A program made the translations under genes and the position numbers. The notes below the pieces were generated by a model. That model was given only the letters and a program-made list of their open reading frames with translations, ran no database searches and was not told the origin of the DNA. Shown piece by piece: positions 8,179-16,634 of a stretch of DNA of 64,000 nucleotides. The first letter of the stretch is position 1. The number at the start of each line of letters is the position of its first letter. This DNA is from Cyclobacteriaceae bacterium (GTDB lineage: Bacteria; Bacteroidota; Bacteroidia; Cytophagales; Cyclobacteriaceae): NCBI GenBank assembly GCA_003565295.1, contig PXCO01000071.1, positions 16,423 to 80,422 on the forward strand, given 5' to 3'.

Positions 8179-9924
8179 GTGAAAAACTCATTGATTAAAT
8201 CTTGTGGAATTTGTTACCAGTTCATTTTGTTGGCTATTGTGGCTTGCAGCGATCAAACGGGGTTACCCCCTGGCGATGAAGACCATGGGGGGTTATTTTT
8301 ACCGGAAGGTTTTGAAGCCGTAGTGGTAGTGGATAGCGTAGGTAGGTCCCGCCACCTTACCGTCACCGAAAATGGAGATATATATGTAAAACTTCGGGTG
8401 CCAGATAAGGAAGGGAGGGGATTGGTGGCTATCCGTGACGAATCTGGAAATGGAAAAGCTGATATTGTCCAATATTTTGGCGACTATGAGGATGTGGGCA
8501 ATTATGGAACCGGGATGCGTATCTATGATGGCTATATGTACTTTAGCACTGCCGGAGAAGTCTACCGCCAAAAATTGGAAAAAGACGAATTGATTCCCAC
8601 AGGGCCTGTGGAACTTATCCTCAAAGACGATTATAAAAACGCCGAACATGGATATGAACATATTGCCAAACCCATCGCCTTCGATGATGATGGATATATG
8701 TATGTGCCGTTTGGTTCTCCCGGTGATGTGTGCCAAGAACTCAACCGCAAGCCAGGTGCACCGGGTATGGATCCATGCCCCCAATTAGAGTGGCATGCAG
8801 GGATATGGAGATTTGATGCCAATAAGCTCAATCAGACACAAGCCGATGGATACAGGTTTGCCACTGGAATAAGGAGTGTGGTTGCGATGGACTGGAACTC
8901 TACAGACCGAACTTTGTATGTGGTGCAACATGGTAGGGACAATTTACACCGCACCTGGCCCAAACTCTATAATAGATGGGAAAACGCCGTTTTGCCTTCG
9001 GAGGAATTCTTCCGGGTAAAGGAAGGGACTGACGGAGGTTGGCCTTATTATTATTATGACCAAATACAAGGCAAAAAGCTCCTCAATGCTGAATATGGTG
9101 GAGATGGGCAAGATGAAGGTGATGCACAAAATTATGAAATGCCGATAGTAGGCTTTCCCGGTCATTTTGCGCCGAACGACCTGCATTTTTACCATGGAAA
9201 TCAATTTCCGGATCGCTATAAAGAAGGTGCATTTGTGGCTTTCCACGGCAGCACCATTCGGGCACCTTATCCTCAAGCCGGTTATTTTATTGGGTTTGTG
9301 CCTTTTAAGGACGGAGAACCTTCTGGAGACTGGGAGGTATTTGCCGATGGGTTTGCCCAATTAGATACCATCGTAAATACCAGCGATGCTGCGGCCAGGC
9401 CCATGGGCATATCCATGGGGCCAGATGGATCGTTATACATAACCGAAAGTGTAAAGGGCAAAATCTGGAGAATCATGTATAAGGGCAAAAAAAATGGTTT
9501 TGGAGAAAGTCAGTTAGCAAAATTGGAAGAAAGAAAAAGAACCAGAACAAACATTAAAGATCCACACCCTGAGGATGACAATTTGGAAAAAGGGTTGATA
9601 GAGGCAGGGGCATCCATTTACAATTTATATTGTGGGCCCTGTCACCAAAGAGACGGCAAGGGCGATGGTACCAGGTTCCCTCCATTGGCAGGAACAGACT
9701 GGGTGACAGGCGACAAAACAAGGTTAATCACTCTTTTACTGGAAGGTATGGAAGGGCCCATCACTGTGAATGACATTTCCTATAATGGCATAATGCCCTC
9801 CCACAGTTTTCTTAGCGATGAGGACGCCGCAGCTGTGCTCACCTATATCCGAAAAAGCTTTGGAAATGAAGCCAGCAGTATTTCTGCGGTAGAAGTGAAA
9901 AAAATTAGAGAATCACTTGAATAA
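8179..9924 (+). CDS. PQQ-type sugar dehydrogenase-cytochrome c fusion lipoprotein
   Basis: 581 residues starting at GTG 8179. Signal peptide II with lipobox LAIVAC (Cys ~23), so anchored in a membrane and facing the periplasm or outside. Residues ~35-440 form a glucose/sorbosone-dehydrogenase-like beta-propeller (LPEGFEAVVVVDSVGRSRHLTV, YMYVPFGSPGDVCQ, FATGIRSVVAMDWN, GWPYYYYD, SMGPDGSLYITE). Residues ~475-570 are a cytochrome c with CGPCH heme attachment and a distal Met (IMPSHSF). It should oxidise a sugar or polyol and pass electrons to its own heme. It heads a run of exported enzymes to 13.9 kb. The substrate is unknown, and PQQ use is a family inference. Confidence 0.88.
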   Translation: MKNSLIKSCGICYQFILLAIVACSDQTGLPPGDEDHGGLFLPEGFEAVVVVDSVGRSRHLTVTENGDIYVKLRVPDKEGRGLVAIRDESGNGKADIVQYFGDYEDVGNYGTGMRIYDGYMYFSTAGEVYRQKLEKDELIPTGPVELILKDDYKNAEHGYEHIAKPIAFDDDGYMYVPFGSPGDVCQELNRKPGAPGMDPCPQLEWHAGIWRFDANKLNQTQADGYRFATGIRSVVAMDWNSTDRTLYVVQHGRDNLHRTWPKLYNRWENAVLPSEEFFRVKEGTDGGWPYYYYDQIQGKKLLNAEYGGDGQDEGDAQNYEMPIVGFPGHFAPNDLHFYHGNQFPDRYKEGAFVAFHGSTIRAPYPQAGYFIGFVPFKDGEPSGDWEVFADGFAQLDTIVNTSDAAARPMGISMGPDGSLYITESVKGKIWRIMYKGKKNGFGESQLAKLEERKRTRTNIKDPHPEDDNLEKGLIEAGASIYNLYCGPCHQRDGKGDGTRFPPLAGTDWVTGDKTRLITLLLEGMEGPITVNDISYNGIMPSHSFLSDEDAAAVLTYIRKSFGNEASSISAVEVKKIRESLE

Positions 9925-9933
9925 TCCTATGAT

Positions 9934-10695
9934 ATGTGGAAAAATACCTGCTATTTATTTGGCATTACATTATTGATACTATGGGTAATTTCCCCATTTC
10001 AGAATGCAGCTATGACTAAAAAATCAGAACAGCCCAACACCTACCATGTAAAGCCGATAACAGGACTTATGGTAATAGATGCCAAATGGAACAAGGCTAC
10101 GTGGGCAGCGATACCGAGTATCAATATTACGCACATCATGGGGGATAAACCCCACTTCATGCCGGAAACAGAGGCCAAACTCGCCTATGACCAACACCAT
10201 TTATATGGTATATTTCAAGTAAAGGATAGGTATGTTATCAGTGAAGAAACTAAAACCAATGGGCCGGTTTCCAGAGACAGCTGTGTAGAATGGTTTTTTG
10301 CCCCAAATGAAGATAACCCTTTGCAATATTTTAATATTGAAATTAATGCTGGGGGTACCACACTTTTTCATCATGTGACCGTACCAAGAAAAGAATACCT
10401 GGTAATTGATGAGGAGGATATTTCAAAAATTACGGTGGCCACTAGTCTGCCAAGTGTAATATCCCCGGAAATTACCTCCGATACCACTTGGACAGTGGAA
10501 TTTAAAATACCTATTTCGCTACTTGAAAAATATAGCAAGGTGAGTGCGCCCAAAAAAGGGGTGGAGTGGAGGGCCAATTTTTACAAGACTGCCAACAGAA
10601 ACAGTAACCCCCATTATATTACCTGGAACAAAGTAGAAAACCCAAGACCTGACTTTCATTTACCACAATATTTTGGGAAATTGATATTTGAATAA
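9934..10695 (+). CDS. Exported CBM9-like carbohydrate-binding protein
   Basis: 253 residues with an N-terminal hydrophobic signal or anchor (YLFGITLLILWVISPF). The body is a single CBM9-like beta-sandwich (DOMON/CBM9 superfamily): WNKATWAAIPSINITHIMG, ETEAKLAYDQHHLYGIFQVKDRYV, DSCVEWFFAP, YFNIEINAGGTTLFHH, TTWTVEFKIPISLLEKY, WRANFYKTANRNSNPHYITWNKVENPRPDFHLPQYFGKLIFE. Such stand-alone CBM9-like proteins are frequent beside Bacteroidota sugar or polyol dehydrogenases. It begins 9 nt after the dehydrogenase stop, so it is probably translated from the same mRNA and may bind the same ligand or a heme-linked partner. No catalytic residues were identified. Confidence 0.82.
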   Translation: MWKNTCYLFGITLLILWVISPFQNAAMTKKSEQPNTYHVKPITGLMVIDAKWNKATWAAIPSINITHIMGDKPHFMPETEAKLAYDQHHLYGIFQVKDRYVISEETKTNGPVSRDSCVEWFFAPNEDNPLQYFNIEINAGGTTLFHHVTVPRKEYLVIDEEDISKITVATSLPSVISPEITSDTTWTVEFKIPISLLEKYSKVSAPKKGVEWRANFYKTANRNSNPHYITWNKVENPRPDFHLPQYFGKLIFE

Positions 10696-10718
10696 ATCAC
10701 CACTAACGAGAAAAGAAG

Positions 10719-11258
10719 ATGAAAAATTTGATGATTACTTTGATTTGCCTTTTGCTGGTTTGCTCCATGGAGTCCACATTTGCACAGGGAAGCCATGATC
10801 CGGAGGCCAAACTTGCGGAAATGGGATTAAGCCTGATTCCCCCTTCTGATGCACCATCGAAAATCATGAAGGCCGTTCGAACTGGAAACTTGATTTTTCT
10901 CTCCGGACACGGCCCAACCAATGCCGAAGGGGAAACTACACGAGGAAAGCTGGGTGTGGATCTTACAGTAGAACAGGGGCGTGAAGCCGCTCAGCTAACG
11001 GGGGTTCAGCTTTTGTCCTCACTAAAAGCGGAAATCGGTGATTTAAAAAAGGTAAAGAAAGTGGTAAAAGTACTGGGCATGGTCAACAGCGCCCCTGATT
11101 TTACCCAACAACCTGCGGTGGTCCATGGGTTTACCGACTTAATGATTGATGTTTTCGGTGAGGAAATAGGCAAACATGCCAGATCTGCGGTGGGCATGGC
11201 CTCGCTGCCTGGCGGAATGGCCATAGAAATAGAAATGATCGTAGAAGTAGAAGACTGA
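10719..11258 (+). CDS. Exported RidA-family (YjgF) protein
   Basis: 179 residues: signal peptide (residues 1-22, cut near TFAQG) then a RidA trimer-forming domain (FLSGHGPTNAEGETTRGKLGVDLTVEQGREAAQLTGVQLLSSL... ARSAVGMASLPGGMAIEIEMIVEVED). RidA proteins hydrolyse reactive enamine/imine intermediates released by PLP lyases. The arginine that binds the carboxylate in active RidA is probably the R of HARSAVG. Placement directly before an exported PLP enzyme makes a clean-up role for that enzyme's product likely (inference). 23 nt separate it from the CBM9-like gene. Confidence 0.88.
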   Translation: MKNLMITLICLLLVCSMESTFAQGSHDPEAKLAEMGLSLIPPSDAPSKIMKAVRTGNLIFLSGHGPTNAEGETTRGKLGVDLTVEQGREAAQLTGVQLLSSLKAEIGDLKKVKKVVKVLGMVNSAPDFTQQPAVVHGFTDLMIDVFGEEIGKHARSAVGMASLPGGMAIEIEMIVEVED

Positions 11259-11272
11259 TTATCAGTCCCTAT

Positions 11273-11293
11273 GATTACACTAGTGGTGTAATC
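11273..11293. repeat. Perfect 8-bp inverted repeat between ridA and SelA-like gene
   Basis: GATTACAC-TAGTG-GTGTAATC is a perfect dyad with a 5-nt centre and no T-tract after it. It lies 15 nt after the RidA stop and 26 nt before the next start. This looks more like an operator or mRNA-processing hairpin than a terminator. Confidence 0.5.
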
Positions 11294-11318
11294 GGCAAGC
11301 ATATTAAATCCAATTGTC

Positions 11319-12542
11319 ATGATATCAAGACGAAAATTATTGAAAAGACTATCTACTTTCCCCTTGGTGGGAGGTATGATAGGAACAGGATTACCCATTC
11401 ATTCTGCCATAAGCCAACCATTGGAGGAAGCTCCTAAACGCGACGTGATGAAAGAATTGGGCATTCGCACCTTTGTTAATGCTGCAGGTACCTATACCGC
11501 AATGACAGCCTCATTGATGCCTAAGGAAGTAATGGAAACCATCCAAATTTCAGGGACTCAGTTTGCCATGCTAGATGAAGTACAGGACAAAGTTGGTGAA
11601 AAAATAGCCAAACTCTGTCACGCAGAAGCCGCAACTGTCACGGCTGGATGTTGGTCAGCCATGGTGTTGGGATTGGCGGGAGTACTCACTGGCACCGATA
11701 AAAAAAAGGTAGCTCAATTGCCCAATCTCGAGGGGATGAAAAATGAGGTGATCGTGCAAAAATCCCATAATGTGGGCTATGTCCATGCGCTAACCAATAC
11801 CGGGGTCACCATGATAGAAGTAGAAACAGCACAGGATGTGGAGAGAGCCGTCAATGATAAAACCGCTATGATGTGGTTCTTGAATTATCAGGCACCTGAA
11901 GGAAAAATAGCTCATGAGGAATGGGTGTCCCTTGGCAAAAAACACAACATCCCAACCATGATAGATATGGCAGCGGATGTGCCGCCTGTAGAAAATCTAT
12001 GGAAATACAATGATATGGGCTTTGATTTGGTTTGTGTTTCAGGAGGAAAAGCCATGAAAGGCCCCCAAAGTGCCGGAATTCTTATGGGCAAAAAAGACCT
12101 TGTCGAAGCCGCACGGCTAAGTGCTCCCCCAAGAGGAGGCAATATTGGCAGAGGCATGAAAGTGAACAAGGAAGAGATTTTGGGCATGTATGTGGCCTTA
12201 GAAATGTACATCAACAAAGACCACGAAAAAGAGTGGAAATCATGGGAGGACAAGGTAGCTCAAATAGAAAATGCCGTAAAGGACCTTCAAAGCGTGAAAA
12301 CGGAAGTGTCTGTACCGCCCATAGCTAACCACACCCCTTATTTGAATATTAGCTGGGACCTAGATGTGATTAAAATTACCCGTGCTGAACTTCAGGACAA
12401 ACTCAGGAGTGGCGAGCCTTCCATAGAGGTAATAGGTAGCAAGGACAACGCCATCAGCCTCACCGTATTTATGCTTAGGCCCAAGGAAGAAAAAATTGTT
12501 GCCAAACGAATTCGGGAAGAATTAAAAGCAGCCTTAGTTTAA
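11319..12542 (+). CDS. Exported SelA-like PLP-dependent lyase (D-glucosaminate-6-P ammonia-lyase/selA-related family)
   Basis: 407 residues with an N-terminal twin-arginine type leader (SRRKLLKRLSTFPLVGGMIG), which suggests folded, cofactor-loaded export. The body is fold-type I of the selA-related group: RTFVNAAGTYTAMTASLMP, the PLP-lysine region CVSGGKAMKGPQSAGILMG (Lys ~244) and the Asp/His-type cofactor contacts in MIDMAADVPP. Homologues such as DgaE/EF_0838 eliminate ammonia from amino sugars or D-amino acids. The family is normally cytoplasmic, so the Tat leader is unusual. Neighbours: exported RidA before, exported amidohydrolase after. In Firmicutes and gamma-proteobacteria the same pairing of SelA-like and amidohydrolase genes occurs (EF_0838/EF_0837). 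Substrate unknown. Confidence 0.85.
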   Translation: MISRRKLLKRLSTFPLVGGMIGTGLPIHSAISQPLEEAPKRDVMKELGIRTFVNAAGTYTAMTASLMPKEVMETIQISGTQFAMLDEVQDKVGEKIAKLCHAEAATVTAGCWSAMVLGLAGVLTGTDKKKVAQLPNLEGMKNEVIVQKSHNVGYVHALTNTGVTMIEVETAQDVERAVNDKTAMMWFLNYQAPEGKIAHEEWVSLGKKHNIPTMIDMAADVPPVENLWKYNDMGFDLVCVSGGKAMKGPQSAGILMGKKDLVEAARLSAPPRGGNIGRGMKVNKEEILGMYVALEMYINKDHEKEWKSWEDKVAQIENAVKDLQSVKTEVSVPPIANHTPYLNISWDLDVIKITRAELQDKLRSGEPSIEVIGSKDNAISLTVFMLRPKEEKIVAKRIREELKAALV

Positions 12543-12627
12543 CTTAAAACCAATGCTCAATATCTATTCGCATTAAACTTGATTAGTGAGCCTAGCTCAC
12601 GTGCATGTGTCAATTAACTCTTTTCTA

Positions 12628-13884
12628 ATGAAAAACAATTTAATAGTTATTGCAATATGTGGCTTTCTCTGTTTCGGAGGGGTCACTTATGCCCAGGATT
12701 ACGATTTAGTCATCAAAAATGGACATGTAATTGATCCAAAAAGCGGCACAGATGCCCTCAATGACGTAGCCATAAAAGATGGGAAGGTAGCTAGAATAGC
12801 GGCTTCAATCCCCGGAAATGGGGCCAAGCAGGTGGTGAACGCAGAAGGAATGTTGGTGGTTCCAGGATTGATTGATATTCATGGACACAACTTTGCGGGA
12901 ACCAGGGAAAACAGTTACCTAAGTGACGGCCTTACGGCAGTGGATCCAGATGGCTATACTTTCCGTGTAGGGGTTACCACTATTGTAGATTGTGGTGGTC
13001 CGGGATGGAAGAACATCCACATTTTTAAACAAAATATCATAGATCCATCAAAAACCCGGGTATTGGCCTTCTTAAACATTGTGGGGGAAGGAATGCGTGG
13101 AGGAGCCTGGGAACAGGACACTACAGATATGGATGCAGAAATCACTGCTCAAGCCGCTTTAAAATACAAAGAGCATGTGGTGGGATTCAAGGTGGCCCAT
13201 TATAGCCGAAGAGATTGGATTCCCATTGATCGTGCGGTGGAGGCTGGAAACATTGCCAGTATGCCTGTTATCATCGACTTTGGAGGTTCAATGTCCTTTG
13301 CACCATTAAGATTGCGGGAACTGTTTTTTGAACGTTTACGCCCCGGCGACATCTATACACACACCTTTGCAGAACTTGGTGGTGCAAGGGAACCTATTGT
13401 GGAATATGAAACTCGGCAGTTTAAGCCTTTTGTCAGAGAGGCACAGGAAAGAGGAATAATTTTTGACGTGGGATACGGTGGTGCCAGTTTTGATTTTCGC
13501 CAGGCTTTACCTGCTTTGGAAGCAGGATTCTTGCCCAACACCATCAGTACTGACCTCCACAAAGGAAGTATGAATGCCGCTATGAAAGACATGTTGAACA
13601 TCATGTCAAAGTTTTTGGCAATGGGAGTGGATCTTCCAAAGGTGATAGAAATGAGCACCTGGGAACCTGCAAAAGTCATTCAGCGTGAAATGCTTGGAAA
13701 TCTTTCCGAAGGAGGAATCGCTGACGTGGCCATCCTTGGGCTCAGAGATGGAAACTTTGGTTTTTGGGACAGGAACGGTTACAAAATTAACGGAGACAAA
13801 CGCTTTGAATGCCAGATGACCATTAAAGAGGGTAAGATTGTCTATGACCTGAACGGGATAGCTGATCCTGTGGTGCTAAAATAA
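12628..13884 (+). CDS. Exported amidohydrolase/deacetylase (EF_0837/dihydroorotase-like family)
   Basis: ATG 12628 is chosen over an upstream GTG at 12586 because it begins a clean signal peptide (MKNNLIVIAICGFLCFGGVTYAQ). The 418-residue product has the amidohydrolase metal motifs: HxH in DIHGHNF (~78), the carboxylated-Lys candidate in VGFKVAHYSRR, His in YTHTFAEL, and Asp in STDLHKGSM. It belongs to the D-aminoacylase/dihydroorotase branch that accompanies SelA-related lyases. Likely reaction: removal of an acyl or ureido group from an amino compound before or after the PLP step, in the periplasm. It ends the cluster at a strong terminator. Confidence 0.85.
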   Translation: MKNNLIVIAICGFLCFGGVTYAQDYDLVIKNGHVIDPKSGTDALNDVAIKDGKVARIAASIPGNGAKQVVNAEGMLVVPGLIDIHGHNFAGTRENSYLSDGLTAVDPDGYTFRVGVTTIVDCGGPGWKNIHIFKQNIIDPSKTRVLAFLNIVGEGMRGGAWEQDTTDMDAEITAQAALKYKEHVVGFKVAHYSRRDWIPIDRAVEAGNIASMPVIIDFGGSMSFAPLRLRELFFERLRPGDIYTHTFAELGGAREPIVEYETRQFKPFVREAQERGIIFDVGYGGASFDFRQALPALEAGFLPNTISTDLHKGSMNAAMKDMLNIMSKFLAMGVDLPKVIEMSTWEPAKVIQREMLGNLSEGGIADVAILGLRDGNFGFWDRNGYKINGDKRFECQMTIKEGKIVYDLNGIADPVVLK

Positions 13885-13905
13885 ACGTGTTAATATTGAA
13901 ACATT

Positions 13906-13938
13906 TGCCTTCGGCCAATGGCCGGGGGCATTTTTTTT
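13906..13938 (+). terminator. Rho-independent terminator
   Basis: Stem TGCCTTCGGCC / GGCCGGGGGCA (11 bp, two G-T pairs), loop AAT, then eight T. It closes the exported lyase/amidohydrolase cluster. Confidence 0.9.
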
Positions 13939-13982
13939 GCGGTAGATCTTTCCAGTTTTTATTTTAACCAAGCCTCGTAAAA

Positions 13983-14564
13983 ATGAACCATCGCATTAAG
14001 ATTTTGAAAGATGAAATCCTTTCCAATCATTTTTACACCCTCAAAAAGATCACCTTTGAATACCATCTCCCCAATGGGGAAAGGCAGGTCCAAACACGGG
14101 AAGCTTTTGACAGAGGGAACGGAGCGGCTGTATTGCTATATCACCCCGGGCGAAAAACGGTGATCCTTACCCGGCAGTTTAGGATGCCCACTTTTATCAA
14201 CGGGAATGCAGACGGAATGATGATAGAGGTATGCGCGGGCATGTTAGATGAGGACAATCCAGAGGAATGTGCACGCCGGGAAAGTGTAGAGGAAACCGGC
14301 TACCGGGTGGACAAGTTAGAAAAGGTGTTTGAGGCCTATATGTCACCCGGTGCTGTGACCGAAATTCTTCATTTTTATATCGGCACCTATTCTGATCAAC
14401 AAAAAGTCGAAGATGGTGGAGGACTTGATGAAGAACAGGAAAATATAGAGGTTATGGAGATACCCTTAGACAGGGCCATGCAGATGGTCAAATCCGGAGA
14501 AATCAAGGATGCCAAAACTATAATGTTGTTGCAGCAAATTCAATTAAAATTAATATCAACTTAA
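13983..14564 (+). CDS. Nudix hydrolase, NudK-like (GDP-mannose pyrophosphatase type)
   Basis: 193 residues, the usual NudK/ADP-ribose pyrophosphatase length. The Nudix helix is GMLDEDNPEECARRESVEETGY (residues ~83-104), with the one-residue-shortened box seen in NudK rather than the canonical GX5EX7REUXEEXGU. Downstream, YMSPGAVTEILHFYIG matches the NudK/ADPRase substrate loop. It hydrolyses GDP-mannose or similar nucleotide sugars to GMP and sugar phosphate in the cytoplasm. Monocistronic by position: it follows a terminator and precedes an intergenic promoter. Confidence 0.85.
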   Translation: MNHRIKILKDEILSNHFYTLKKITFEYHLPNGERQVQTREAFDRGNGAAVLLYHPGRKTVILTRQFRMPTFINGNADGMMIEVCAGMLDEDNPEECARRESVEETGYRVDKLEKVFEAYMSPGAVTEILHFYIGTYSDQQKVEDGGGLDEEQENIEVMEIPLDRAMQMVKSGEIKDAKTIMLLQQIQLKLIST

Positions 14565-14588
14565 TTATTTTTGTTGTCCGTCATGTTT

Positions 14589-14604
14589 TTCATCCTATCT
14601 TCAT
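14589..14604 (+). promoter_or_regulatory. Predicted response-regulator operator, TTCAT direct repeat, upstream of the two-component operon
   Basis: TTCAT at 14589-14593 and again at 14600-14604, start-to-start 11 bp, the one-helical-turn spacing usual for OmpR/PhoB-type regulators. The first repeat begins 59 nt before the ATG at 14648, the same distance as in the matching site before 18038. A weak -7 box TATTTTAC lies at 14616. The consensus shared by both sites is CATyyTAkCTTCATCTT. Confidence 0.5.
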
Positions 14605-14647
14605 CTTCACTATTTTATTTTACGGACGAAATAATTTCCAAAAAGTA

Positions 14648-15082
14648 ATGAAACATCTACTATTTTCCTTTATTTTAACTTTTTGTTTATCAATTGGATA
14701 CGGACAAGAGGGCGATAAAAAAGCGGAGAAAATTCCTATAATTGAAAAAGCCACAGATACCAAAAAAAATGAAATTGGTGACAAAAGTAGCGAAAGGAGT
14801 AGGTTTAGCATAAGTAGTGCTGCTAGAAGAAGATCGCTTCCAAATCGAAATGCTAACAATCATAGGGAAAATGAAGCTGTAGAGAAACCTGAAGGAAATA
14901 ACGGATTAGAAACAGCTGAGCAGGCAACACAACTACGGGGAAGTACTCCATCAAATAGGCCAAATATAAATGTTCCTGCAGCTAGGCCTACTCCGCCTGT
15001 GGTCCGGCCTGGAAGGGTACCGGGAAGCCCTCCCAGGCCAAGAAATATTCCACAGCCGCCCTCAAGGCCGAACATACCTTGA
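14648..15082 (+). CDS. Small exported basic/proline-rich protein of the two-component operon
   Basis: 144 residues with a signal peptide (MKHLLFSFILTFCLSIGYGQ, cut after GYG). The mature part is low-complexity: a charged Lys/Glu segment, then Ser/Arg/Asn-rich, ending in a Pro/Arg-rich tail (RPGRVPGSPPRPRNIPQPP). No domain recognised; predicted disordered and strongly basic at the C-terminus, so it could bind peptidoglycan, LPS or nucleic acid at the envelope (inference only). First gene of the operon with the beta-barrel protein, response regulator and kinase, and preceded by the TTCAT direct repeat. Confidence 0.65.
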   Translation: MKHLLFSFILTFCLSIGYGQEGDKKAEKIPIIEKATDTKKNEIGDKSSERSRFSISSAARRRSLPNRNANNHRENEAVEKPEGNNGLETAEQATQLRGSTPSNRPNINVPAARPTPPVVRPGRVPGSPPRPRNIPQPPSRPNIP

Positions 15083-15119
15083 CTAATTGAAAATTATCCA
15101 ATTAACGTGAAGGAATGAG

Positions 15120-15938
15120 ATGAAGAAATGGAATTTTGGTTGTTTACTTTTATATTGGTTTTGTTGCAGTTTTTCATTTGCCCAAGAGCAGGATTCAATA
15201 GCTACTGAGCCTGTTTCCAAATATGATTATTTGATAATCAATGGGAAATTCTCTGATCGATTTATGTTTGCAGGAAGAGATTTTGGCATGAAAGTACCCA
15301 TTTTCACCTCGGATATGATGTATTTATTTCATTCTGGCTGGTACCTGAATGCAACTGCTGTACAAATAATGGATCCTTATATACCCAGCCAATATGCCCT
15401 TTCCGTGGGTTATCTTAGGGACATATCTGATAAAGTGGCGCTTAATGCCGCCTATTCCCAATTTTTGGTAGCCGGGGAAAGCCAATTAGCTGGTGTGCAA
15501 AACCTTGGGTTTTTGCAGGCAGGAATTGGGTTTGATTGGAATATATTGTACTCCACCATTCAATTTCAAGGCTTAATTCACCAATATCCGGATCTATTCA
15601 TTACTTCAAAACATTCAAGGTATTTTGAATTTGACCAAAGGATTTTCCGACAAATAGTAGTGTCTTTTGAACCTTCCCTATCATTTATGATTGGAACCAG
15701 CCAATTCTATCACCTCGCTGTAAATGAGCAATACATAGGACAACAAAACTGGGACAAGCTCATGGCTTTAAATATGGAATTTGCTATCCCTGTGCTTTTT
15801 GAATTGAATAATTGGGGACTAGAACTCCAGGCAAAATATGTGCACCCTCTTAATTTGGCCGAGTTTGATGAATCGGGTCAAAGAATAATATTAGGGGGAA
15901 CGCTATCGTATACAATACCGGTCAAAAAGAAAAAATAA
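15120..15938 (+). CDS. Putative outer-membrane beta-barrel protein
   Basis: 272 residues with a signal peptide (cut near SFAQ). The mature protein alternates hydrophobic and polar residues with many aromatic girdle residues (YSQFLVAGESQL, LGFLQAGIGFDWNILY, LELQAKYVHPLN), ends in a strand IILGGTLSYTIPV and lacks Cys and catalytic motifs. It is probably an 8-12 strand barrel, although no family name could be assigned. Co-transcribed 12 nt before the response regulator; it could be a sensor partner or a target of the system. Confidence 0.65.
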   Translation: MKKWNFGCLLLYWFCCSFSFAQEQDSIATEPVSKYDYLIINGKFSDRFMFAGRDFGMKVPIFTSDMMYLFHSGWYLNATAVQIMDPYIPSQYALSVGYLRDISDKVALNAAYSQFLVAGESQLAGVQNLGFLQAGIGFDWNILYSTIQFQGLIHQYPDLFITSKHSRYFEFDQRIFRQIVVSFEPSLSFMIGTSQFYHLAVNEQYIGQQNWDKLMALNMEFAIPVLFELNNWGLELQAKYVHPLNLAEFDESGQRIILGGTLSYTIPVKKKK

Positions 15939-15950
15939 AATCCATAGACG

Positions 15951-16628
15951 ATGAGAGTGCTGTTGGTAGAAGATGAAGAGATGATAGGTAGGGAAATTCA
16001 AGAATACCTGAATGGTGAATCCCTCATATGTGACTGGTCGTCCAACTATGGAGATGCATCCGAAAAAATCTTTGTGAATGAATACGATTTTATTCTTCTG
16101 GATTTAGGTCTTCCTGATGGAGATGGGCTGGGGTTGATAAAAGAAATTAAAGAAAACAGCCCAAATTCTCTAATAATCATTTTAACGGCCAGATCAAATG
16201 TGGAGGATAGAGTACACGGGCTAGAATTAGGTGCCGATGATTACTTGGCTAAGCCCTTTTCATTTTTAGAATTGAAAGCACGAATGCAGGCCATCCTCAG
16301 AAGAAAATCAGGATGGGTGAAAAACATCATTAATATCGGTAAATTCTCTATTGATATTGAGGCTAGAAAGGTGTACTATTTGAAAAATTCCATTGAATTG
16401 ACTCACAAAGAGTTTACCGTACTCCACTTTCTTTTAATTCACTGCAACAAAGTGATCAACAGGTACCAGATTGCCGAACATTTATGGGGAGATCATCTAG
16501 AAGAAGAGTATCAATCAAATTTTATAGATGTACATATCAAAAACATCAGAAAAAAATTAGGGGCTTTTGAACCTATCAATTGGCTCGAGACAGTAAGGGG
16601 GGTAGGTTATAAAATTAATACAGGATAA
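15951..16628 (+). CDS. OmpR/PhoB-family response regulator
   Basis: 225 residues, standard length. Receiver domain 1-115: acidic pocket VEDEE (~6-10), phospho-acceptor Asp in FILLDLGLPDGDG (~51), switch Thr in IILTARS (~79) and Lys in DDYLAKPF (~101). The C-terminal winged helix (~130-225) has the recognition helix in QSNFIDVHIKNIRKKLG and ends in VRGVGYKINTG. It is phosphorylated by the kinase 6 nt downstream. The two TTCAT-11-TTCAT sites at 14589 and 17979 fit direct-repeat DNA binding by this class, suggesting it activates its own operon and the DUF4382 gene. Confidence 0.95.
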   Translation: MRVLLVEDEEMIGREIQEYLNGESLICDWSSNYGDASEKIFVNEYDFILLDLGLPDGDGLGLIKEIKENSPNSLIIILTARSNVEDRVHGLELGADDYLAKPFSFLELKARMQAILRRKSGWVKNIINIGKFSIDIEARKVYYLKNSIELTHKEFTVLHFLLIHCNKVINRYQIAEHLWGDHLEEEYQSNFIDVHIKNIRKKLGAFEPINWLETVRGVGYKINTG

Positions 16629-16634
16629 GATCCA

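Noticed and set aside
12586..12627. Upstream GTG start for the amidohydrolase
   Set aside because: It would place a polar stretch before the clear signal peptide that begins at ATG 12628.
14860..15075. Minus-strand glycine-rich frame opposite the Pro-rich protein
   Set aside because: Mirror of the Pro/Arg-rich codons on the plus strand; the plus-strand frame has a signal peptide and operon context.
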